This document shows positions 1 to 5,852 of a stretch of DNA of 5,852 nt, one piece after another (the first letter of the stretch is position 1; each line of letters opens with the position of its first letter). Location: NCBI GenBank assembly GCA_007129635.1, contig SKVE01000100.1:1-5852 (forward strand). The letters run 5' to 3'. The DNA is from Planctomycetaceae bacterium (lineage in GTDB: Bacteria > Planctomycetota > Planctomycetia > Pirellulales > Pirellulaceae). The notes under the pieces are model-generated. The model was not told the origin of the DNA, made no database searches, and was given only the letters and a program-made list of their open reading frames with translations. Position numbers and translations under genes: made by a program.

Positions 1-1074
1 AACCCGAGCCCCAGGCGCCACCTGATTGACGTTCTTCCAAGTGACGTCTCGGAGTTCTCCCAAACGGTCCTCCCAAGCATCTGAGAAATATCCGTGGAGC
101 GACAACTTTCCACCCAGGATTTCGCGTATCTCCTCGTCTCCGAGGAATTCATCAATGTAGTTTCGGTACAGCCCCACACCTCGTTGATTCATGCCCCCTT
201 CGTACAATGCTCCATCGAATTCCATTTTTGCTTCATCACTGAGAGCGGCCGTGTATTCCACAGCTTCAGGCCCGTCCACATGGACGACATCCGAAAGCCC
301 AGTTCGTTCCAAGGCGGACTGGAGTGCTCTGTAAACTTCTTTTATCTCTCGAACGTTGTAGGGTGTCCCTTCCTGTGTTTGCCCCTCCCATTCCCAAGTC
401 GGTTCGTTGATCGGGCTGATGTAATTCACCGGAATACCATCCGACCCTTCTCTCAAATGCTGAACGACATCAACGAGGAACTCAACAAAAGCCTGTCGGA
501 GCTGTGGGTCGAGATTACTGGAGCCAATCCCTGTGCCATCACCAGGATGTGAAAGACCATTCTTCGTTGCCCAAACCGGCGGGCTATTAGCAAAAGCGAT
601 CAGGTCACGGACTCCGCGTTCGTGTGCTTCCCGCAGCATTCGAATCTGCCCCGCCTGCTTCGCTGGATCAATCTTCGCTCCAGGAGCCGCCATCATCAAT
701 TCGGCACGCCTTAGTGGATCCGGGATTCGACTCTCACTCCCTTGCTCGGCACTCCCAGCGCCAATGTTAAAACGCCATGCGGAAAGCCCGATTCCCTTGT
801 CGGTCGAGAACAAAAGATCCGCTAAGTTTTCAATGGCAGTCTCCTCTTCCTCGATCATCCATTTTGAGAGAATCGGCTGAATCGACCAGGCGTCCGAGGC
901 ACCAAAGTTATCCACGACTTGGAACTCGTTGCGAGCGTCGACGATCAATTCCATTTGCGCAAACAAGGGATGCCCAAACAGTGCAAACACAGCCCACACA
1001 CCTAGCCGCACTTGCGCACTGCCGGAGCTTAGGGACTTTCTGTGATCCGTCTTCGATCCGCCGAGAACGATCAT
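1..1074 (-). CDS. Secreted glycoside hydrolase, GH30-like (COG5520 type), 3' end cut by window edge
   Basis: The reading frame is open from ATG at 1074 to the left edge, giving 358 residues. Residues 23-39 (RLGVWAVFALFGHPLFA) form a hydrophobic signal-peptide core with likely cleavage after A39, so the enzyme should be exported. The mature part follows the GH30 TIM-barrel pattern: VVDNFGASDAW (about 53-63), GLSAWRFNIGAGS (96-108), the hallmark FANSPPVWATKNG (161-173) and ISPINEPTWEW (219-229), in which E224 is the expected acid/base. The nucleophile Glu normally follows the region ending the fragment (LHGYF...NQVAPGARV, 326-358), so it should lie just outside. GH30 members retain configuration and act on beta-1,6-galactan, xylan, glucan or glucuronides; the substrate cannot be fixed here. 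An in-frame TGA at 1080-1078 blocks a start further upstream; GTG at 1011 would give a tighter signal peptide but lacks a ribosome site. The gene starts 90 bases after the sulfatase stop, suggesting co-transcription. Its GC content is lower than that of its neighbours. Confidence 0.85.
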   Translation of the reverse strand, partial: MIVLGGSKTDHRKSLSSGSAQVRLGVWAVFALFGHPLFAQMELIVDARNEFQVVDNFGASDAWSIQPILSKWMIEEEETAIENLADLLFSTDKGIGLSAWRFNIGAGSAEQGSESRIPDPLRRAELMMAAPGAKIDPAKQAGQIRMLREAHERGVRDLIAFANSPPVWATKNGLSHPGDGTGIGSSNLDPQLRQAFVEFLVDVVQHLREGSDGIPVNYISPINEPTWEWEGQTQEGTPYNVREIKEVYRALQSALERTGLSDVVHVDGPEAVEYTAALSDEAKMEFDGALYEGGMNQRGVGLYRNYIDEFLGDEEIREILGGKLSLHGYFSDAWEDRLGELRDVTWKNVNQVAPGARV

Positions 1075-1164
1075 TTCTCAAACTCTTTTCATAATCACTT
1101 AACGATCAAAATCGCCTACGAGTTATCTTGATGTCCACCCGTAGTGTCGGGAGCAGGATTCGTT

Positions 1165-3996
1165 TCATTCGCATTCTCCGGGCGCCCGATTTTTCGGTGG
1201 CGCGATCATCAGCGACTCGATCACCGCGGCTAAGTGCTCGGGGTCGCCGGCCAGTTTCACGTAGGTGTGCTTGGCGTTGGGGTCAGGATCCCAAACGGTC
1301 CGTCCTTCCCCGTCGACGATCACTCGGCCGCCACTGACCGTTTCCCAGAATTCGGGTTCGGCGCCGCGGACCGCAAATAGGGCCGCCGCTTGATCGTAGC
1401 TGGGTTGGCCGCCCGCGATCGAAGGCCGCCCTCGGTGCTGACGCAATTCGTAGGCTCGGCGGACGGGGTTCCCTCGCGGCGTCCACTTCAACTGCTCGCC
1501 GGTGATTAGCACCTGACCGATCTCGAAACCATGCCAAACGATCTCGCCCGGCCATTGAGCGGCGACCACCTGGGCCGCCTCGCGGTGCGTCCGGATATTC
1601 GTCTCCGGCCGGTCCGAATCCGGAAACTCGCCGCCCATTACCACCAGCCGCCCAACTTTGGCCCGTACCAGCTCCGGTTCGCTTCGGCACAGTTCGGCCA
1701 GATTCGATAACGCCCCGACACTGCAGATCGTCACGCTGCCATCGGGTTGTTTGGCCAAGACCTGACGGTAGACATCCAGTGCGTCCGGCGCCTGGTCGTC
1801 AGGTCCGATGTCGTTCGGGAATCCGTCTCGCAATGCTTCGGTGTAAGGGCTGGTACGTTGCAGGTCTGTCGGCCCCTGTTTGTCTGTGCCGATGGGCAAG
1901 TCCGGCCGTCCGTAGTACGTATTGATGGCGTCAACAGCGGCGGCCGAAGCGTTGGTCTTGTCCTTGCGGTTGGTCACCGTCGCAAGCAGCTCACATTCGC
2001 CTCGATCGGCCAACGCGTGCAGCAGCGCCAACGTCCCCGCGTCGTCCGCGTCTCCCGACATATCGGTATCCAGGATCAGCTTCACGCGCCTGGCAGCGGG
2101 CCGCAACCACTCGGCCGTGACGTAGTAAGCTCCGGCGATCTCGTCACCGTGAGCGTTCAGCAGAGCCGTCTGAAGCGTCGTCCGGCCCGCGGGCAAGGGC
2201 AACACGAACCCCACCGAGTGCGTCTCGGGCCCGACCGTAGCCGTCTGTACTGCATCCCCCACTCGCAATCGTGCAGACGCGACCGGCCAGGCGTCACCCG
2301 CCGGTAGCGTCCCGTCCGTCACCTTGGTTTCCCGGACGCCATCGCGAAGCCGCAAACCGGATGCGTAGGGCCATCGGCTTAAAGAGAAAGCGTATCGACC
2401 CTCGCGGGCGACCTCGATGTGCCACAACCCATTCTTGCGGTCACCACGCCGAACCTGAGCCTGTTGGTCCAGAAAAACATCCGCCCACTCGCAAGCGGTG
2501 AGCAAAACTGGGTTCTGAGCCGGATGGCCGATGACCGACGCTTGGAACTGATGAGCACGGTCCTTGACACCGTCCCACCAGGCGTCCAGATGCTCCCGCA
2601 TCGCTGCGGCGATTTCCGGGTGAGCATCGATGACGTTCTGTTGCTGCAAGGGATCGACGGCCAAATCGTACAGTTGCCGGTCTTCGAGCAACCGCCAATT
2701 TTTCCACAACACCGCCGCGCCCTCACGACGCGGCACCGCCGCACTTTGGGGCATGGTGCGAGTGGCTTTGAATGGCATCCGGCTGTAGTTGATCACCAGC
2801 ATTCGTTCATCCGGCACCTCGGCCTGACCCCGCAACGTCGGGGCCAGACTGGTCCCGTCGAAACGTGTACCCGGCGGCGCTGTCAAATCCAACAACTCGA
2901 TCAACGTCGGCAGCAGGTCCTGTACCTGCACCAGCCCGGCCATGTCGCCCGCAGACCGCAACTCGCCATCAGGCCAACGCACGAAGCACGGCACACGGTG
3001 GCCCCCTTCCCACAAGGTCACCTTGCCGCCCCGCATGCCCGCGTTGAAGTACCGAGGCCCGAAGGTGCTGCCATTGTCCGTCAGAAAGATGACCAAGGTG
3101 TTGTCCCGCAAACCCGACTCGACCAAGAACGCCTCCAACCGGCCCATATTCTCGTCGATGTTCGCAATCATGGCTAGAAAGCTGACCAGTTCCTCACCCA
3201 CGGTCCTGTTCCACGGCAACGGATCGTCCGGCCTGTAGTTCTCCAGTTCCGCCTCGGCGGCCTCGAGCGCGGCGCGGATGGGCCGGCGGTAGCGATCGGG
3301 AACGAAATGAGGCTGATGCGGCGCCGCTGTTGCCAAATAACAGAAGAACGGTTGGCCTGCAGACGCCTCAGTCTTCATCCACCGCATGGCCTCTCGGAAA
3401 ACTGCGTCCGTCGTATAGCCTCGTACCGTGCGCCAGCGGCCGTTGTGCAAGTAGCCATCGTTGAAGTAGTCGTTCTGCCAAGCATCGGGGACGGAGCCGA
3501 TATGCGATGACGGAAACCACAGACTCTCGTGGAACCCTCGATCCTGCGGTCGGTAAGGATACGTGTCGCCCAAATGCCACTTGCCGAATAACCCGGTGCG
3601 ATAACCGGAAGCCGCAAAAACGTCCGCCATCGTCGGGAGATCGCGCCGCAGCAGCGTGCGCCCGCTGCTGACGTTGACCGCTCCGTTGCGCAACGCATCA
3701 ACGCCCGTCAGCAATTGCCCACGTGTCGGAGTACACATGGGTGCGACATGAAAGTCTGTAAACCGCACACTCTCGGCATGAAGCCGATCCAGGTTGGGAG
3801 TCTTTAGCACCGGGTTGCCATGACACGACAGGTCGCCATACCCCTGATCGTCTGTGATGATCACCAGCACGTTCGGCCGCTGCACAGACGGCGGATCGGC
3901 AGCCAAAAGCCGGGGCGAAGATGCGAACCAGAGAAGAACGAAAACGGTTCGCAAAAAAATCCGCCGGTACCTCGATGAATCGATGGTCGCACACAT
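1165..3996 (-). CDS. Exported sulfatase fused to a nucleoside-hydrolase-like domain
   Basis: This is a 943-residue two-enzyme protein. Residues 1-33 are a signal peptide (RYRRIFLR, then TVFVLLWF, cleavage near LLAA). Residues 40-475 are a type I sulfatase: metal ligands D49 D50; CTPTRGQLLTG at 88-98, with C88 the residue converted to formylglycine and R92 in the CxPxR motif; GKWHLG at 138-143; H227; TDNG at 306-309; and K325 in RGGKVTLWEGGHRVP. It should hydrolyse sulfate esters, probably on a glycan, and needs a formylglycine-generating enzyme encoded elsewhere. Residues 480-632 are a beta-rich extension seen in many planctomycete sulfatases. Residues 638-930 match the inosine-uridine nucleoside hydrolase fold: DTDMSGDADD (643-652), SVGALSNLAEL (759-769), VVMGGE (785-790), ETN (798-800) and the calcium-ligand-type D868 in SYDQAAAL. 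No second signal peptide lies at the junction. The start is supported by GGAGAG six bases upstream. The substrate is unknown. Confidence 0.93.
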   Translation of the reverse strand: MCATIDSSRYRRIFLRTVFVLLWFASSPRLLAADPPSVQRPNVLVIITDDQGYGDLSCHGNPVLKTPNLDRLHAESVRFTDFHVAPMCTPTRGQLLTGVDALRNGAVNVSSGRTLLRRDLPTMADVFAASGYRTGLFGKWHLGDTYPYRPQDRGFHESLWFPSSHIGSVPDAWQNDYFNDGYLHNGRWRTVRGYTTDAVFREAMRWMKTEASAGQPFFCYLATAAPHQPHFVPDRYRRPIRAALEAAEAELENYRPDDPLPWNRTVGEELVSFLAMIANIDENMGRLEAFLVESGLRDNTLVIFLTDNGSTFGPRYFNAGMRGGKVTLWEGGHRVPCFVRWPDGELRSAGDMAGLVQVQDLLPTLIELLDLTAPPGTRFDGTSLAPTLRGQAEVPDERMLVINYSRMPFKATRTMPQSAAVPRREGAAVLWKNWRLLEDRQLYDLAVDPLQQQNVIDAHPEIAAAMREHLDAWWDGVKDRAHQFQASVIGHPAQNPVLLTACEWADVFLDQQAQVRRGDRKNGLWHIEVAREGRYAFSLSRWPYASGLRLRDGVRETKVTDGTLPAGDAWPVASARLRVGDAVQTATVGPETHSVGFVLPLPAGRTTLQTALLNAHGDEIAGAYYVTAEWLRPAARRVKLILDTDMSGDADDAGTLALLHALADRGECELLATVTNRKDKTNASAAAVDAINTYYGRPDLPIGTDKQGPTDLQRTSPYTEALRDGFPNDIGPDDQAPDALDVYRQVLAKQPDGSVTICSVGALSNLAELCRSEPELVRAKVGRLVVMGGEFPDSDRPETNIRTHREAAQVVAAQWPGEIVWHGFEIGQVLITGEQLKWTPRGNPVRRAYELRQHRGRPSIAGGQPSYDQAAALFAVRGAEPEFWETVSGGRVIVDGEGRTVWDPDPNAKHTYVKLAGDPEHLAAVIESLMIAPPKNRAPGECE

Positions 3997-4002
3997 GGGA
4001 AT

Positions 4003-4008
4003 CTCTCC
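4003..4008 (-). promoter_or_regulatory. Ribosome binding site of the sulfatase fusion gene
   Basis: GGAGAG lies six bases before the ATG at 3996. It fixes that ATG, which also begins a good signal peptide, as the start of the sulfatase-nucleoside hydrolase gene. Confidence 0.75.
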
Positions 4009-4060
4009 GTGAGGTCTTACTACACCCTACTGCATAAGGACTCGTGCCGACGGTGCCCGC

Positions 4061-4103
4061 GCTCGAATGATACCGATTGTCAGCATCGGCTCGAGTTGCT
4101 CGA
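4061..4103. promoter_or_regulatory. Candidate regulatory patch: three GCTCGA hexamers before the sulfatase gene
   Basis: In the 201-base gap between ribE and the sulfatase gene, GCTCGA occurs at 4061-4066, 4089-4094 and 4098-4103. The last two overlap a short inverted repeat, TCGAG-TTG-CTCGA (4091-4103). A second 5-base inverted repeat, CCGAT/ATCGG, lies at 4073-4077 and 4085-4089. This could be an operator about 65-107 bases upstream of the start codon. No convincing -35/-10 pair was recognised, and the arms are short enough to arise by chance, so this is only a candidate. The rest of the gap holds nothing recognisable. Confidence 0.2.
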
Positions 4104-4197
4104 TCGCGTGGTAGTCCGATGCGACTGGCGTGTCTTCGCTTGGGTGCTCATAACCACATGTTGTCCGGTCACTTGACGAACGGTTCAAAGCGGATGC

Positions 4198-4794
4198 TTA
4201 TCGGCCGGCCAGTTGCCGCTCGACGTACTTCGCCAAAACGTCCGTTTCCAGATTGACCGGATCGCCGGACTGCAGATTGCCCAGTGTGGTGATCGTCAGC
4301 GTATGAGGGATCAGGGCCACGCTGAACCGCTGGTCTTCCACGTCTACCAGCGTCAAGCTGACGCCGTCGACCGCGATCGATCCCTTGCTGGCCAGTTGAT
4401 GCGCCAGGCGAGTCGGCATGCGGAACCAGATGGTCGACCAGTCTTTGTCGTCGATCCGCTGGTCCAGATGGCCCAGCCCATCGATATGGCCAGTGACGAA
4501 ATGCCCGCCCAGCTCGTCGCCGATCTTCAGCGATCGCTCCAGATTCACCGGGCTACCTTCCTGCAGTCGGCCCAGATTGGTGCGGCTCAGCGTCTCGGCT
4601 CCCGCATCGAAACCGAAAGTCCCTTGCTGCTCGTCGGCTTCGACCACCGTCAAGCAGCAGCCATTGACGGCGACGCTGTCCCCGATGCGGATCCCCCGCG
4701 CCACCTCAGTGGACTGAATCACCAGACGTACCCCGGGCGGATCCGAAATCAAACGTTGGACGGTTCCCATCCGCTCGACAATCCCACTGAACAT
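4198..4794 (-). CDS. ribE: Riboflavin synthase, alpha chain
   Basis: Riboflavin synthase dismutates two molecules of 6,7-dimethyl-8-ribityllumazine into riboflavin and 5-amino-6-ribitylamino-uracil, the last step of riboflavin synthesis, in the cytoplasm as a trimer. The 198 residues have the family's normal length and its two tandem lumazine-binding barrels. Repeat one (about 1-97) opens with the hallmark MFSGIVE and carries VNGCCLTVV (43-51). Repeat two (about 98-195) carries the matching VDGVSLTLVDV (142-152). Between them is GGHFVTGHIDG (96-106), whose H98 and H103 correspond to conserved family residues; F2 and C47 are also in place. The C-terminal LAKYVERQL is typical. ATG at 4794 was chosen because the family starts with MFSGIVE and AAGGAG lies eight bases upstream; a TTG at 4812 would place that site inside the gene. 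The gene begins 134 bases after the haem-protein stop and is followed by a 201-base gap. No FMN riboswitch was recognised upstream. Confidence 0.97.
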   Translation of the reverse strand: MFSGIVERMGTVQRLISDPPGVRLVIQSTEVARGIRIGDSVAVNGCCLTVVEADEQQGTFGFDAGAETLSRTNLGRLQEGSPVNLERSLKIGDELGGHFVTGHIDGLGHLDQRIDDKDWSTIWFRMPTRLAHQLASKGSIAVDGVSLTLVDVEDQRFSVALIPHTLTITTLGNLQSGDPVNLETDVLAKYVERQLAGR

Positions 4795-4802
4795 CGAGGC
4801 GA

Positions 4803-4808
4803 CTCCTT
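4803..4808 (-). promoter_or_regulatory. Ribosome binding site of ribE
   Basis: AAGGAG lies eight bases before the ATG at 4794. It decides between that start, which gives the family-typical MFSGIVE N-terminus, and the in-frame TTG at 4812, which would add six residues encoded by the Shine-Dalgarno region itself. Confidence 0.85.
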
Positions 4809-4928
4809 TCAAAGGTTGTTAAAGAATCAGGAAAACAGCTTGACGGATGCGTGAAGGATAACCTGCACAACAAGATCGTGCCAGATGGTCAGACGGCTTC
4901 TTTCGGCACCGCCCCCTTTCGTCGTTGC

Positions 4929-5852
4929 TCAAGGGCGGCCGAACCAATTGATGGATTGGACGGTGCGTTGGCGTTCTTCCCGTTCGTCGGGCGTGTGACC
5001 TTTGAACCAGATCTTGGCGCGATAGCGGAATTGATCCGGCCCATCGGGCAAAGCACGCGGCACCTGCCCGCCGTTGAACACGGGCAAGCTGGCCAGCGGT
5101 ATCGGAGTGGTGTGCAGCGGGGCGCTGCCGGGTGGTTCGTGACAGCCGACACAACCTTTCACCTCGCCGGGACGCAGGTTCATCCATACCAACTGATTGC
5201 CCACGACGTTCCGGTCGCTGTCCAACACCTGCAGGTGCAGGAAGCGATCCGCCGGCGCTTCGATGGCGAACGACCCATCGGCCGCCAACGGCAGGATCGC
5301 CAAGTCGCGACCAAAGGCGCCGCCGTGGTTCTTCCAGGCTTGTTCGCCCGGCGTCGTGTGCGTCGCATGACGGGTGACCTGAGGCAGGGCTTCGACCACG
5401 CGCAACAACCGACCACGCTCGGGGACATGCGGTTCCTGGGTGATGAACGCCGATTGGGCGAACAACCAACCGGTGAACTGGCTGCTGCGTGCCGCAGCCG
5501 ATTCGCTCAGCACCGGGGGAACCCAGCGCGGATGCAGCGGCCTCGCTTCGAAACAGGCTGCCTGCGGATCGTTGTACAGCAGGTTCAATTGTCCGGTGTC
5601 GACACACATGGTGTACAAGCCCAGATCGACCGCATCGTCAGGAAACTCGGCTCGCACCAGTTCCTGATTCTTCTCGCCAGCAGCGACCAGCAGCGTGCGG
5701 TCGTCCAGTGGATACGGGGTGGTGATCACCCAAGGATCGTTGCCGCCAGATCGCAAATAGGATTCGCGCAACAGCCGCTCGCCTTCGCGACCTTGAGTCA
5801 AGATCGGGCCAGCCGGGGTCGTCAGCAGGTGCTGGCCGGGGCGAAAGGGTCG
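4929..5852 (-). CDS. HzsA-related c-type haem protein, C-terminal part (5' end outside window)
   Basis: The frame is open from the right edge to TGA at 4931-4929, giving the last 307 residues of a larger protein. A single haem c motif, CVGCH, lies at residues 234-238 (bases 5139-5153) in the context GEVKGCVGCHEPPGSAPL. Before it are beta-rich stretches (TTPYPLDDRTLLVAAG, GLYTMCVD, ILPLAADGSFAIEAPAD, LQVLDSDRNVV) that recall a propeller-like region followed by the middle domain of hydrazine synthase alpha. Planctomycetes outside the anammox group carry many such HzsA-related proteins of unknown role. A covalently bound haem implies function outside the cytoplasm after cytochrome c maturation, so an export signal is expected in the missing N-terminus. 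The protein ends about 70 residues after the motif (INWFGRP) without a second CxxCH, so no additional C-terminal cytochrome domain is present. Family assignment is from remembered motif pattern; the haem site itself is seen directly. True hydrazine synthase activity is not implied. Confidence 0.7.
   Translation of the reverse strand, partial: RPFRPGQHLLTTPAGPILTQGREGERLLRESYLRSGGNDPWVITTPYPLDDRTLLVAAGEKNQELVRAEFPDDAVDLGLYTMCVDTGQLNLLYNDPQAACFEARPLHPRWVPPVLSESAAARSSQFTGWLFAQSAFITQEPHVPERGRLLRVVEALPQVTRHATHTTPGEQAWKNHGGAFGRDLAILPLAADGSFAIEAPADRFLHLQVLDSDRNVVGNQLVWMNLRPGEVKGCVGCHEPPGSAPLHTTPIPLASLPVFNGGQVPRALPDGPDQFRYRAKIWFKGHTPDEREERQRTVQSINWFGRP

Noticed and set aside
94..552. 152-residue plus-strand open frame opposite the GH30 gene
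   Set aside because: The minus strand here encodes the NSPP and INEP hallmarks of GH30, so the plus frame is a shadow.
2419..3177. 252-residue open frame on the plus strand opposite the sulfatase domain
   Set aside because: It lies wholly antisense to a sulfatase with clear catalytic motifs, and its translation shows no family pattern; open antisense frames are common in GC-rich coding DNA.
4795..4812. TTG at 4812 as the start of ribE
   Set aside because: It would place the AAGGAG ribosome site inside the gene and add six residues before the conserved MFSGIVE N-terminus.
4213..4854. 213-residue open frame on the plus strand opposite ribE
   Set aside because: It is antisense to a certain riboflavin synthase gene and mirrors its codons; no recognisable motif or ribosome site.
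4892..4913. Possible terminator hairpin after the haem-protein gene
   Set aside because: The six-pair stem needs two G-U pairs, the loop is ten bases and no T-run follows, so it is not a credible intrinsic terminator.
4795..4928. FMN riboswitch upstream of ribE
   Set aside because: The gap is large enough but the conserved segments of the RFN element could not be found.
4819..5607. 262-residue minus-strand frame overlapping the haem-protein gene
   Set aside because: It is Arg/Ser/Pro-rich in an alternative frame with no motif, while the other frame carries CVGCH and a coherent protein continuing to the window edge.

Overview
The window looks like chromosomal DNA from a planctomycete, probably a Pirellulales or Rhodopirellula-like bacterium. 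This is inferred from three things: a secreted Cys-type sulfatase with the C-terminal extension common in that phylum, a c-type haem protein of the type annotated there as HzsA-related, and a high-GC background. All four genes lie on the minus strand and are read from right to left. No tRNA, rRNA, insertion sequence, CRISPR array or clear terminator was seen.

Layout in the direction of transcription. (1) 5852 to 4929 is the C-terminal 307 residues of a secreted-type haem protein with one CVGCH motif, related to the middle domain of hydrazine synthase alpha; its N-terminus is beyond the right edge. (2) 4794 to 4198 is a complete riboflavin synthase (ribE) of 198 residues with two lumazine-binding repeats and a strong ribosome binding site. 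(3) 3996 to 1165 is a 943-residue exported fusion protein: a formylglycine sulfatase, a beta-rich linker or accessory domain, and a full-length nucleoside-hydrolase-like domain. (4) 1074 to 1 is the N-terminal 358 residues of an exported GH30-type glycoside hydrolase, cut by the left edge just before the expected catalytic nucleophile.

The last two genes plausibly act together outside the cytoplasm: the GH30 enzyme would cleave a glycan chain and the sulfatase would remove sulfate esters. The nucleoside-hydrolase-like domain fused to the sulfatase is the most unusual element. It suggests either release of a ribosyl or similar N-glycosidic group linked to a sulfated compound, or a repurposed fold acting on another glycoside. 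The GH30 gene is visibly lower in GC than its neighbours, which hints at a separate origin. ribE looks like an unrelated housekeeping gene placed between the haem protein and the polysaccharide genes; no FMN riboswitch is apparent before it.
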